Position numbers and translations under genes: made by a program. This document shows, piece by piece, positions 8,994 to 17,342 of a stretch of 64,000 nt of DNA; positions within the stretch are counted from its first letter, which is position 1, and every line of letters starts with the position of its first letter. Origin of the DNA: an uncultured Oribacterium sp. (GTDB lineage: Bacteria > Bacillota > Clostridia > Lachnospirales > Lachnospiraceae); contig CAMKKZ010000003.1 in NCBI GenBank assembly GCA_946413525.1, positions 1-64,000 on the forward strand, read 5' to 3'. The notes beneath the pieces are model-generated. The model saw nothing but the letters and a program-made list of their open reading frames with translations, had not been told where the DNA came from and ran no database searches.

Positions 8994-10148
8994 TTATTTG
9001 ACGGGGAATAAATTGGAAAGTAAATTCATGTTTTGTTGCTTCAGATCCATCGAAGGATGGACATAACGGTTCATAGTAATATTTACAGATGCATGTCCAA
9101 GAATCTCGCTCAGACTTTTCACATCGAAGCCAATCTCTATGCATCTCGTTGCAAAAGTATGCCTTAACGCATGAAAGGTGGCATCCTCGATTCCAGCCTT
9201 CAGCAATATTTTTTTGAAACGGTTTTCCATTGTCCTGGGTTCCATATATTTATGAATTTTTCCCGTCAAAACATATGCCTCATCTTCCTTTCTCCGGCAT
9301 TTGCATAGCTGAAAAATATTATGCGGCAGTGGAATTGTCCGGATGGAACATTCACTCTTCGGTGAAGATATTATGACTTTCGTCCTCCTGCTGCCCTCAT
9401 TCAGCTGCTGAAGGCGCTGCATCGTTCTGGTAACGCGCAGCGTATGCTCTGCTTCTGAAATATCGCCCCATCTCAACGCGCAGATCTCCCCGATTCTCAC
9501 TCCTGTATAAAGACTGAGAAGTATCCCAAAGCTGCAGGAATTAAAATCCGTATATAAAGCATATTCCAGCCTCTTTTGCTCGGACATACTCAGGACACGT
9601 ATGGATAAACGGTTATTCTTCATTGAAATGCCTGAAATATCAACAACCGACAGTGCCTTTTCTCTGGAGGCAAAATCAAAAATGCTTCTCAAAACAGACA
9701 AAGAATCGTTTATCGTTTTTGGAGCCAGTCCCTTTTTGTGATTCCCACCGCTTTTTGAAAGTTTCGCGCAAAAGTCCGATACATCAGCCCTTGATATCGT
9801 CCCAATAAAACGGGAGGAGAATGAAGGGGCAAGGTAGGATTTCAAAGAGTTGGCGTACTTTACATAAGTAGATTCCTTGATTCCGGGACGAATGGATGCA
9901 AGCCATTCATCTGCAAGTTCCATAAAATTTGGTACCGCCTGTTCAAATTCATGGATTTGTTCATCTGCTTCCTGACCAACATCCCCTGCTTTTGCCATCT
10001 TCACCGTATACAGCTTTTCCTTTACCTCTTTGTATGTTTTAGCGTATACGTATCCATACTGTGCTTTGCCGCAGGAATGGCCTTTAATATAACGGCCTTC
10101 CCATCTTCCATCCTTCCGCTTATAAATGTTCTCGCCACGTCTTGGCAT
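8994..10148 (-). CDS. Tyrosine site-specific recombinase (integrase family)
   Basis: A 384-residue phage-integrase-family recombinase. The start at 10148 has AAAGGAGG nine bases upstream. The N-terminus (GENIYKRKDGRWEGRYIKG) is an AP2-like arm-binding domain as in Tn916-type integrases, followed by a SAM-like core-binding domain (about 85-190, with GLAPKTIND and LSVLRSIFDFA). The catalytic domain carries the expected R-K-H-x-x-R-H-Y set: TGVRIGEICALRW, the K in the beta-hairpin, HALRHTFATR, LGHASVNITMNRYVH. No phage or conjugation genes accompany it. It is bracketed by inverted copies of one dyad site, so DNA inversion of its own segment, not integration, is the likely job. Confidence 0.92.
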   Translation of the reverse strand: MPRRGENIYKRKDGRWEGRYIKGHSCGKAQYGYVYAKTYKEVKEKLYTVKMAKAGDVGQEADEQIHEFEQAVPNFMELADEWLASIRPGIKESTYVKYANSLKSYLAPSFSSRFIGTISRADVSDFCAKLSKSGGNHKKGLAPKTINDSLSVLRSIFDFASREKALSVVDISGISMKNNRLSIRVLSMSEQKRLEYALYTDFNSCSFGILLSLYTGVRIGEICALRWGDISEAEHTLRVTRTMQRLQQLNEGSRRTKVIISSPKSECSIRTIPLPHNIFQLCKCRRKEDEAYVLTGKIHKYMEPRTMENRFKKILLKAGIEDATFHALRHTFATRCIEIGFDVKSLSEILGHASVNITMNRYVHPSMDLKQQNMNLLSNLFPVK

Positions 10149-10279
10149 ATGAATCAACCTCCTTTTCGACTATGATTGACGGCGATTCGTTACTTTTTAA
10201 GAATATTTGTCAGATTCTAAATCCTTTTTGTAACATTTCGCAGTCATTTCGCCAGGTCTTAATTTTTTTTTTTGAATTA

Positions 10280-10308
10280 TTGACAAAAAGAAGAATACGC
10301 CATAGAAT
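10280..10308 (+). promoter_or_regulatory. Near-consensus sigma-70 promoter pointing out of the invertible segment
   Basis: TTGACA (10280-10285), a 17-base spacer and TAGAAT (10303-10308), preceded by an A/T-rich stretch with a long T-run (10263-10273) that could act as an UP element. It points right, towards site 2 at 10348, where no plus-strand gene follows. Inversion between the two sites would place it beside site 1, reading into the secreted LRR protein gene. Confidence 0.75.
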
Positions 10309-10347
10309 GTTAAATGAAATTTTATTTAACGCTTTATGCAAAATATT

Positions 10348-10372
10348 TTCGCAGAGTACGGCACTCTGCGAA
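10348..10372. repeat. Recombination site 2: inverted copy of site 1
   Basis: TTCGCAGAGT, centre ACGGC (10358-10362), ACTCTGCGAA. This is exactly the reverse complement of the inner 25 bp of site 1, so the two sites are in inverted orientation about 1.4 kb apart. Confidence 0.85.
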
Positions 10373-10567
10373 TTTTCAAGGAAAAGTCTGCCACGGTTCT
10401 GCCGACTCTGTCTGTGCCATCTTTTCGGAACAGGATTTCATCATTCTGATTTCATGGCATATAATTCATGTATCCTCACCAAAACCTCCTCCCTGAAAGC
10501 ATTAAAAAAGGCACCTCCGAAGAGATGCCTCACAAAGGTAAGACGGGGGACGGTTCGTCATGCTCCT

Positions 10568-10828
10568 TCAGGAACATTCATGTCCGTACCTGGCGAATCC
10601 CGCAGGGATTTGTCCGACCGAAGAGTCCTTCAACTTATTACATGTATCAATCGCATCCTGCCACACGCTCCTGGCAGCTTGTTCATTTAACAGCGTGAAT
10701 TGAATGCAATCAATATAAGCATCAAGCTGAAGAAATGCTCTGGGAGATATTATGACCTCAAATGAATCCTTGCTTCTTCCCCAATTTATCCAGAGCGTCT
10801 GATGCGTATAAGCCCTTTCCCTCATCAA
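10568..10828 (-). pseudogene. Truncated RelE/ParE-type toxin remnant
   Basis: An 86-codon frame whose middle (EVIISPRAFLQLDAYIDCI, then LLNEQAARSVWQDAIDT) matches the N-terminal half of the RelE/ParE-type toxin encoded at 16117-16449. After about 60 matching residues the frame runs into unrelated sequence ending in the GGGGACGG palindromic repeat near 10545-10590. The C-terminal catalytic half is missing and no antitoxin gene is adjacent. It is probably a decayed toxin cut by repeat insertion or deletion. Confidence 0.65.
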
Positions 10829-11001
10829 TTTGCCCTCTTGACTATTTCAAATCCGCAAGAATCATATCGGCCGTCAAATGAATAAAAGGATTTCCCGGAT
10901 TTCTTAAAATAAATAAACTTTGCGTGTAATTGACGCTCGTGACTTTACTATATGATAGTTTCCCGGATTTTAAGATTTCTTACGTTCACCCGCCCCCTGT
11001 T

Positions 11002-12237
11002 TCATCTGTTTCCTGATGCGCCATGGAAGATAAACTTGTCCAAAAGCCCGCAGAGGATAATGCCGGCGGACATGCTGGCCGCAAAAAGCAGGGTGTCCAT
11101 CCCACCTGTTTGGAAATCCTGAATTCTGCCGTCCATCAGCGCGTCCATCGCCCTGTAAAGCCCGGCCCCCGGAATCAAAGGCACGGTCGTGATCACGCTG
11201 AATACCGTTGCCGGCGTGCGGCAAAGCCTGGCCATGCATTCCGAATAAAAGGCCGTCAGACCGGCAGCGAGGAAGGCGGAAAGGTAAACATGTTGAAAAG
11301 CATGCAGGAAAAGAAGATACGAAACCCAGGAAAGCAAACCGCCGATGAAAAGCCAGCCCCATTTGTTTTTCTGGGCATTAAAAACAATGGAAAAGCCGAA
11401 GGTGCCCAGCCCGGCCGTAAGAATCCCCACCGGCACTGCCGCAATACTTGACGCGCTCCCCCCGATGGCAGACGGGAAAAAAAGCAGATGGGAAAAAGAG
11501 AATCCCAGGGCAATGATGACGGCCAGGAGCAGCGACTCCATCAGCCGGATGAGCCCGGTAATCGTATCTCCCAGAAAAAGATCCCGCAGGGAATTCGTAA
11601 AGGCAATGCCGGGTATGAAAAGCATGATATTCCCGATACTGATAAGATCGGGATGAAGCCCCGCAAACGGAAAAACCGATGCCGCGATATTGGCAAGCAG
11701 CCCTCCCGCGCCGGACCAGAGAAGCGCTACGAGAAGGGAATTTGAGGTCTGACTGCGTATCCCGTTCTCGAACAGCTTGAGAAGTACGCCAATCAGCGCG
11801 GCCGCGACAGCGTCAAATACGGTTCCGCCAAAAAAAGCGGAAAAAGATCCGGATACCAGCGCATAGGAAAACAGCTGCAGCGGAAAAGCCATCGGAGGAA
11901 AATGATTGATCCTGCAAAGCTCCTTTCGAATCTCCTCAGGCTCCGGCAAATCCCGGCAAATCCGCCGGGAAAGCGCATTGTACTCATCGAGCCTTGCCAT
12001 ATGATTTGAAAAAGAATAGACACGCCTTGTCTGTGTCAGCGTTTCACAATCTCCGAGATAAAGTGTCACCACAATGCTGGAGGTAATGGAAAACACATCC
12101 GCCCTCTCTGCCCCATAAGAAAGACAGATCCTGCGGATCGTATCCTCGACCCTGTGCACCTCCGCCCCGCTTTCCAGCATATGCTCGCCCACGCACAAGG
12201 CACAGTACAGAATTTTCTCCCATTCCGCTTTTGACAT
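11002..12237 (-). CDS. ThrE-family threonine/serine exporter (fused two-domain)
   Basis: A 411-residue integral membrane protein of the ThrE/YjjP-YjjB type. Start at 12237, with GGGAGG five bases upstream, is preferred to the longer frame from 12273. The N-terminal cytosolic part carries ESGAEVHRVEDTI and the GIAFTNSLRDLFLGDTITGL motif of the ThrE domain. About ten hydrophobic segments follow, and the C-terminal half has LIPGAGLYRAMDALM, matching the second (YjjB-like) domain that is often a separate protein. The family exports threonine, serine or small dicarboxylates; the substrate here is not decided by sequence. A copy of the recurrent leader element lies upstream at 12280-12330. Confidence 0.85.
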   Translation of the reverse strand: MSKAEWEKILYCALCVGEHMLESGAEVHRVEDTIRRICLSYGAERADVFSITSSIVVTLYLGDCETLTQTRRVYSFSNHMARLDEYNALSRRICRDLPEPEEIRKELCRINHFPPMAFPLQLFSYALVSGSFSAFFGGTVFDAVAAALIGVLLKLFENGIRSQTSNSLLVALLWSGAGGLLANIAASVFPFAGLHPDLISIGNIMLFIPGIAFTNSLRDLFLGDTITGLIRLMESLLLAVIIALGFSFSHLLFFPSAIGGSASSIAAVPVGILTAGLGTFGFSIVFNAQKNKWGWLFIGGLLSWVSYLLFLHAFQHVYLSAFLAAGLTAFYSECMARLCRTPATVFSVITTVPLIPGAGLYRAMDALMDGRIQDFQTGGMDTLLFAASMSAGIILCGLLDKFIFHGASGNR

Positions 12238-12279
12238 CCATTCCTCCCGGCACAGCCCAGCGCCCCGATGCATCTTCCT

Positions 12280-12420
12280 TTTATCTCAGAGTGTGTTTTC
12301 ACTGCTCTGAATTCTGACATTGCGAACCGCCTGCGGGGCAAACCATAGAGTTTGTCGAGGCATGTCACAAAAGAGGTTCTGCCATTACGAACCCCCTGCA
12401 GGGCAAACCGGCTCGGCAAG
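12280..12420 (-). promoter_or_regulatory. Leader element (family Z) and short repeat upstream of the exporter gene
   Basis: On the minus strand TGTCAGAATTCAGAG is followed by a hairpin CAGAGCAGTG/CACACTCTG, matching the 3' half of the leader element seen before many genes here. Further upstream ATTGCGAACCGCCTGC (12324-12339) is repeated as ATTACGAACCCCCTGC near 12384. Confidence 0.5.
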
Positions 12421-12463
12421 CTACGCCAATATCTACCATCTCCCTTTCAGCACATCAGCCCGA

Positions 12464-13218
12464 TCAATACACCAGCCTGATGTTCCTCTTCTCCATTTCG
12501 ACGCACCAGGCATCGGAGGGCTTTCTGTCCGTAATGATAACATCAAGATCCGCAAAATCCGCAAGCTTCACAAAGGCCAGGCGGTCAAACTTCGTATGAT
12601 CCGCCAGCAGGATCACCTTCTGCCCCTGGGAAATGATGGTTCTTTTCAAAAGAACCTCCTCCTCCACCGAATCGAAGATCCCGCTTTCAAGATTCAGAGC
12701 CTTGCAGCTCAAAAGCGTGTAGTCCGTGTGATAGGCTGCCATCAGCTTCTGAGGTATCAGCCCCTCAAAGGCATAAGTGCTTTTGTTTACAATCCCGCCG
12801 GTGGAAATAATACAGACCTCTGTATCAAGGAAATCCGAAACCGCCCTGATGGAAGGCGTCAGGACCGTGATGCCCGGTCGGAAATCGCCCGCAGGGCCTC
12901 CAGCACCGTCGTACTGGCGTCCGTGGCTATCGTCCCGTTCAGGGGCAGCTCCATAGCGCACAGCTTCGCAATATACTGCTTTTCCTCCACGCAAATGGCC
13001 GCCCTGCGGTTGAACTCTATCCTTTCCATAGAGGCTTCCCCGTTAAGCACGGCGCCCCCATAGGTCCTGGCTACAACCCCCTCCGCTTCCAGCTTGTCCA
13101 GATCCCTCCGTATTGTTTCTTCCGTAACCCCGAACAGAACACTAAGTTCCGAAACGACAACCCTTCTCTCCTGCCTGACCTTCTGCCGGATCTCCTCCAG
13201 CCGCTGCTTCTGCCCCAT
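12464..13218 (-). pseudogene. DeoR/GlpR-family regulator, frameshifted
   Basis: The 5' frame (from 13218) gives a DeoR winged-helix domain (RRVVVSELSVLFGVTEETIRRDLDKLE) and the start of the sugar-phosphate sensor domain, then ends at ALRAISDRASRS. The 3' frame continues the same protein (GITVLTPSIRAVSDFLD, STGGIVNKSTYAFEG, LADHTKFDR) to 12464. The frames meet near 12875, where one base appears to be missing from a run of C (12873-12875 on the plus strand). Restored, the protein is about 250 residues, the normal family length. It may have governed the sugar/polyol dehydrogenase genes whose remnants lie upstream. A sequencing error cannot be excluded. Confidence 0.85.
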
Positions 13219-13464
13219 GGCCTTTCCCCCTTTGTTTCCAACAAGGCGTTATACTCACTTTTCCTTCTTTTGATCCCCCATTTCCCGGAATACATTGAAA
13301 GACGTTTTCAAAAAAGGAAAGAGAATCATAACGTCGAAATTAATCATAACACAGAAAAAGAAACGGCACAAACCTAATATATCCATCTTGAGCAAACTCA
13401 ATTCCGACAGTTATGATTCACACATCAATTTTTGCAAATAGTCCCGTTTTCCATATCCTGAATC
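13218..13464. other. Intergenic stretch
   Basis: About 250 bases upstream of the regulator start. It is A/T-rich around 13310-13400 and probably holds the regulator promoter. No gene is supported. Confidence 0.5.
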
Positions 13465-13540
13465 CATGCAGGAAAGGTTTCTGAGCATGGAAAATACTGA
13501 AAAGTCCCTTTTTCCATGCCCGGAATCCGCAGCAAAAGGG
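13465..13540. repeat. Single copy of the 63-bp palindromic unit
   Basis: TTTCTGAGCATGGAAAAT, a short loop and TTTTTCCATGCCCGGAAT form a hairpin. It is the same unit that occurs in tandem at 36335-36540. Confidence 0.7.
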
Positions 13541-13552
13541 GGTAAGGAATAC

Positions 13553-13715
13553 TCCGATTCCTACCCCACACAAAGGGGCGGCGTCGGGCGATCTGACCGA
13601 CCGATACGACAGGGAGAATTCTTCCCCCACACAAAGGGGCGGCGTTCCCTGACCGTACCTTCGATCGGCTGGGTTCGAATTCTTCCCCCACACAAAGGGG
13701 CGGCGTGCTTCAAAA
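13553..13715. repeat. Three direct repeats with 61-bp period
   Basis: CCCCACACAAAGGGGCGGCGT starts at 13563, 13624 and 13685, exactly 61 bases apart. The flanking GAATTCTTC is also shared by copies 2 and 3. The intervening 31-base stretches are partly similar to each other (both contain CTGACCG), so the array looks like a diverging tandem repeat, not a CRISPR array. Confidence 0.75.
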
Positions 13716-13804
13716 ATCGCGCGCCGCCCCCACAGGCAAGTCTTTTTCAGAGTGGTCAGGGTCGCAAGGGGCATCTTTTAGCCGCCCGGCTGCCGGGAAG
13801 TCTT

Positions 13805-14632
13805 TCACGCCCTGTACATTTCCGCCATGCTCTTCGTAATGCGAAGGAACTCGTCAATGTCGCCTGCGCTGTTGCAATGCAGCGGAGAAACCCTTATAAG
13901 CCCCGGAGTCCCGATCGCCTCCACGATCCTCTTGGAATAAATATTCGTATTGACCCGGTCAAAAACGGTTACGCCCCTCCGCTGGTACTCTGCGACCGCC
14001 TCCGTCAGATTGACCCCGTCAAAACCGATTCCGGCAATGAGATCCCTTCCCTCCACCTTGCCGTCATCCGTAAAGACCTTCACCCCGTCAATATGCCTTA
14101 AGCCCGGCACAGCGTCCGTGCCCTCCAGCATACGGTAAAGCAGCACCCTTTCTTGAAGGTGTATGCGGCGCATGCCCTCCCGATAAAGCTCCTTGCGATC
14201 CTCGCTGTAGATAAAGTGCTTCCCGATTTCGCAGACGTAGCTGATCACCTCGCTCATCGCGGCAAAATTCCCCGGCGACGGGGTGCCCAGCTCGAACACC
14301 CTCTGATCCTTCTTCAGAAGCTTGTGATGCGGAAGCTTCGCCACCCGGTCGGAAACATAGGCGTAGCCTACGCCCCGGATGCCGAAGAACTTGTAGGGCG
14401 CGAAATTGCATCCATCCACTCCCAGCTCCTCCACGTCCATCGCGTGATGGGGCGCGTGCTGGACCGCGTCGGTGACAATATAGAGATCCGGCTTGATTGC
14501 CCTCGCCCTCCGGACGATCTCCTTAATGTCCATGATCCCGCCCGTCACGTTGGAAGCGGACATTATGCTGAGGATGCAGGTATTCTCGTCAACGTATTTC
14601 TTTACCTCCTCCGGCTCGATTATCCGGCAGCT
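13805..14632 (-). pseudogene. Class V aminotransferase, 5'-truncated remnant
   Basis: The frame encodes the C-terminal two thirds of a class V (cysteine desulfurase-like) PLP enzyme: SIMSASNVTGGIMDIKEI, TDAVQHAPHHAMDVEELGVD with the cofactor-contacting D and H, and FAPYKFFGIRGVGY with the presumed PLP lysine. It then runs to a natural C-terminus. Upstream of about residue EPEEVKKYVDENT the frame loses similarity and overlaps the end of a dehydrogenase fragment, so the N-terminal third is missing. The junction near 14620-14635 looks like a deletion fusing two genes. It is unlikely to be functional. Confidence 0.75.
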
Positions 14633-15053
14633 TATAGGTAAAGTCAGCCAGATGCCGGATATAATTGGTAAGCGCGCCTCTGTAATTCGGCTGCGTGGCG
14701 AGGAAATCAACGTCCGGACAAATATTGTAGTGCCCGGAAAGGCAGTATTTGCATTTCCCGCAGGGCACGCCGGGCTCAATATTCACCCGGTCCCCAGCCC
14801 TGAACTTCGTCACCTTTTTCCCGACCGCAACGACACGGCCGGCCGCCTCACGCCCAAGTCCGATCTTCTGATTCGGATCCCTGGGAGGGATGAACGGTTC
14901 AAACTGAAATCCGTGTATATCCGAACCGCAAATGCCCACATACTCCACCTGCATGACAATGTCATTATCCCCGGGTTCGGGCATCGGAGCCTCTTTAATC
15001 TCCATCTTTCCCAGCGTAACGAGTATCGCCTCGGTATTCTTCCATTCCGCCAT
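14589..15053 (-). pseudogene. Zinc-dependent MDR dehydrogenase, 3'-truncated
   Basis: It starts with ATG at 15053, abutting the TAA of the upstream gene, with GGAGGATTAA as ribosome site. It encodes the N-terminal catalytic domain of a sorbitol/xylitol dehydrogenase-like medium-chain enzyme: YVGICGSDIHGFQF (zinc ligand C), GREAAGRVVAVGKKV, and the structural zinc cluster PCGKCKYCLSGHYNIC. It ends after about 145 matching residues (ADFTYKLPDN) where it meets the aminotransferase remnant. The Rossmann half is absent, so the protein should be inactive. Confidence 0.8.
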
Positions 15054-15545
15054 TTAATCCTCCTCCCCAAAGGCCTTCTCATCCTTATCCTCATAATCAT
15101 AGGTAAAAATAACCTTGATGGCTTCCTTCTTCGCCATGGCGTCAAAGCCCTCCTGCCAGTGGGAAAGCCCCATGCGGTGTGTGATCATCGGCTGTACGCG
15201 GATCTGCCTGGAGGCAAGCAGCCGTATCGCGTTCCTTCACGAGGTGGAATCATAAGCCATGTGCCCGATGATGCTCTTGTTCCAGGACGTGATATCGTTA
15301 ATGGAGAACTCCAGCGGCTTGAAGCCCATGCCCACGCGGACGACCTCCCCGTTCGGGCGGAGCATCTCTATGGCCTGCTTCAGGGCGATATTCGCGCCTG
15401 AACACTCCACCACCAGCCCAAGATTGTCCCTGCCGCAGATTTCCGTGCAGCGGGCCACCACATCCTCCGTGGAACCGTTCACGCAATGCGTGGCGCCCAG
15501 CTCCTTTGCAATGCCGAAACGCACCTTGGTATCATCCTGAAGCAA
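15054..15545 (-). pseudogene. MDR dehydrogenase C-terminal remnant with in-frame stop
   Basis: The frame begins mid-protein at QDDTKVRFGIAKELGATHCVN (Rossmann region) and continues through VVECSGANIALKQAIEMLRPNGEVVRVG to AYDSTS, where a TGA occurs at 15237-15239. Reading through, the same frame runs 60 more codons (MITHRMGLSHWQEGFDAM) to a normal end at 15054. The 5' half is missing, and the break coincides with a palindromic repeat at 15542-15573. The gene therefore carries two lesions. It was the first of two adjacent polyol-dehydrogenase-like genes. Confidence 0.8.
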
Positions 15546-15576
15546 GGAAATGCTGGTTTAATCAGCATATCCTTAA
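15542..15576. repeat. Partial copy of the AAGGAAATGCTG palindrome (family V)
   Basis: GCAAGGAAATGCTGGTTTAA followed by TCAGCATATCCTTA forms a hairpin that matches one end of the longer elements at 36705 and 61164. It sits exactly at the breakpoint of the truncated dehydrogenase. Confidence 0.7.
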
Positions 15577-15826
15577 AAAATAGTCGAGGATAGATCATTC
15601 ATTGTGATAAGAAAAAGAAGAAATCCTTTCGAAGTATATAATCGAAAAGCATCAAACGAAGAATGAGGGAGAAATCCACATCAATTTAAACTGTGGAACA
15701 GAAAATACACCAAGCCCAGGAAAAGGTATTAAGAACAGCCAGCGCACACAAGAAATCTGTGAATGAACTGCAAATACTTTTGAAATTCCGACCCAGGCGA
15801 GCGAGTCAGAACTCTTAAACAAAGGC
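15577..15826. other. Intergenic stretch without a recognisable gene
   Basis: About 250 A-rich bases with no supported frame on either strand. It leads into the promoter of the second toxin-antitoxin pair. Confidence 0.5.
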
Positions 15827-15855
15827 TTGCAAGCAGTTATAAAACTTTTTATAAT
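15827..15855 (+). promoter_or_regulatory. Sigma-70 promoter of the toxin-antitoxin pair
   Basis: TTGCAA (15827-15832), a 17-base spacer and a perfect TATAAT (15850-15855). It lies 33 bases upstream of the antitoxin start. Confidence 0.75.
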
Positions 15856-15887
15856 AAAGCCATCAATAATATGGAGGGAAAATCCAA

Positions 15888-16130
15888 ATGACTGATATCA
15901 GCGCAACCGTTTCCATGCTTGAAACAATGCCAGAAGAAGCAAGGCGAAAAGTATATGCCTATACACAGCAACTATTTTTTTCATACCGTCCTGCCAATCC
16001 TTATTCACCAGTTGATACAAAAAGAGTTCTTGCGGATATTGATACATCCTCCAGTGAATTTTCCCAAGGGCTTGGAAAAGATGCCCGTGCGGCAATAGAA
16101 TCCATGAGGCGTCAACATGGTTTCGTATAA
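15888..16130 (+). CDS. Putative antitoxin of a RelE/ParE-type pair
   Basis: An 80-residue protein (start MTDISATVSMLETMPEEARRKVYAYTQQL) with TATGGAGGGAA upstream and a good promoter at 15827. It is mostly helical and charged, and the middle and C-terminus (DTKRVLADIDTSSSEFSQG, ending RRQHGFV) should contact the toxin. No known DNA-binding fold could be assigned. The toxin start lies 14 bases inside its end, which signals translational coupling. The antitoxin call rests on this context. Confidence 0.7.
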   Translation: MTDISATVSMLETMPEEARRKVYAYTQQLFFSYRPANPYSPVDTKRVLADIDTSSSEFSQGLGKDARAAIESMRRQHGFV

Positions 16131-16449
16131 TGTGCAGATTTCTCCGACAGCTTTAAACCAGTTAAACAATTATATTGACTATATTCATGACACTCTTATG
16201 AATGATCAGGCCGCAGATAACGTTTTGCTGGATGCGCTGGACACTATCACTGAACTTCAATCTGTCGCCGGAAGTCTCGGATACTGTGATCATCCCGAAC
16301 TTAAAAAAAGGGGGATCAGAAAAATCAAACTTTTAAAACACGACTACGTCATGCTGTATAGTATCATCGATAATACAGTAGAAATAAAAGCTATCTATCA
16401 TTTGCTCCAGGACTACGAAAATACCTTCATCACAATCTGCCTAAAATAA
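16117..16449 (+). CDS. RelE/ParE-superfamily toxin
   Basis: A 110-residue protein with the ParE/RelE layout: VQISPTALNQLNNYIDYI-x-x-TLMNDQAA (N-terminal helices), a central LGYCDHPELKKRGIRKIKLLKHDYVMLYSI strand region with the conserved basic residues, and VEIKAIYHLLQDYE at the C-terminus. It probably inhibits translation or gyrase; the subfamily cannot be fixed by eye. It forms one operon with the overlapping upstream antitoxin. A truncated relative lies at 10568-10828, so this toxin type has been duplicated locally and one copy lost. Confidence 0.85.
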   Translation: MVSYNVQISPTALNQLNNYIDYIHDTLMNDQAADNVLLDALDTITELQSVAGSLGYCDHPELKKRGIRKIKLLKHDYVMLYSIIDNTVEIKAIYHLLQDYENTFITICLK

Positions 16450-16554
16450 AACGGCATAGCCGGAAATCATGCTCCAGCTATGCCTATTCTTTCAGGGAAT
16501 AAAAATCCCCTGATCCATGCGCTCCTCCGGCAGATTTTGCCGCGGCAGCCTTCC

Positions 16555-17316
16555 TTATTCACTGATGTTCTTTATCTCAATGCCCTCCCGGACGAATTCC
16601 TCCCGGATTTTCTGTACGAAAAGAAGGGCTTTCGGCCCATCGCCATGCACGCAGAGCGTATCTCCTTTGATATCTATGTCCTTCCCGGTGATGGCCGTGA
16701 CCTTCCCCTCCTTCACCATACGGACGCAGCGGCGGATGGCCAGCTCCTCATCCGTGATCATGGAGCCTGGCTGCTTTCGGGGCACCAGGGACAGATCCTC
16801 CATATACGCGCGGTCCGCAAAAATCTCCGACGCGGTGCGGAGCCCGATCTTCTCCGCTTCCTCCCCCAGAACGGCGCCGGCGCAGTAGAAGATCATAAGA
16901 CCGGGATCCACCTCATAGACCGCTTCACAGATGGCCCGGGAAACCTCCCTGTCATACTGGCAGAGATTCCCCAGCGCACCGTGAGGCGCCACATGCTGAA
17001 GCTTCAGGCCCTCGGACTGCACAAAGGCATTCAATGCGCCGATCTGATATTTGATGATATTCTTGACCTCTTGCAGGAAAAGCACCATTTTCCGGCGGCC
17101 GAAGCCCATCAAATCCGGATAACCGGGGTGAGCGCCGATGCCAACGCCCTTTTCCTTCGCCATTTTGACCGTCTTGTCCATGACCATCGGATCCCCCGCA
17201 TGATAACCGCAGGCAATGTTTGTGCTCGTCACAAAGCGGATGATCTCCTCATCAGCCCCCATCTTATAAGCGCCGAAGCTCTCCCCCATATCGCTGTTCA
17301 AATCGATTCGAAACAT
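16555..17316 (-). CDS. pxpA: 5-oxoprolinase subunit A (LamB/YcsF family)
   Basis: A 253-residue protein, full length for PxpA. PxpA cleaves 5-oxoproline to glutamate with ATP together with PxpB and PxpC. Start at 17316 has GGGGAGGGG immediately upstream. Family marks are RIDLNSDMGESFGAY at the N-terminus, STNIACGYHAGDPMVMDKTV, GIGAHPGYPDLMGFGRR, HVAPHGALGN and CVHGDGPKA. It follows the pxpC remnant by 26 bases, so the ancestral operon was pxpB-pxpC-pxpA. Because both partners are broken here, its present activity is doubtful unless another copy supplies them. Confidence 0.93.
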   Translation of the reverse strand: MFRIDLNSDMGESFGAYKMGADEEIIRFVTSTNIACGYHAGDPMVMDKTVKMAKEKGVGIGAHPGYPDLMGFGRRKMVLFLQEVKNIIKYQIGALNAFVQSEGLKLQHVAPHGALGNLCQYDREVSRAICEAVYEVDPGLMIFYCAGAVLGEEAEKIGLRTASEIFADRAYMEDLSLVPRKQPGSMITDEELAIRRCVRMVKEGKVTAITGKDIDIKGDTLCVHGDGPKALLFVQKIREEFVREGIEIKNISE

Positions 17317-17342
17317 TTCCCCTCCCCTGTCATCTCTCCTAA

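Noticed and set aside
8994..10148. Integrase as a sign of a prophage or conjugative element
   Set aside because: No phage, relaxase or conjugation genes surround it, and inverted dyad sites bracket the gene itself. DNA inversion fits better.
13553..13715. Possible CRISPR array (three repeats, 61-bp period)
   Set aside because: The intervening segments resemble each other (shared CTGACCG and GAATTCTTC), only three units exist and no cas gene is near. A diverging tandem repeat explains it better.
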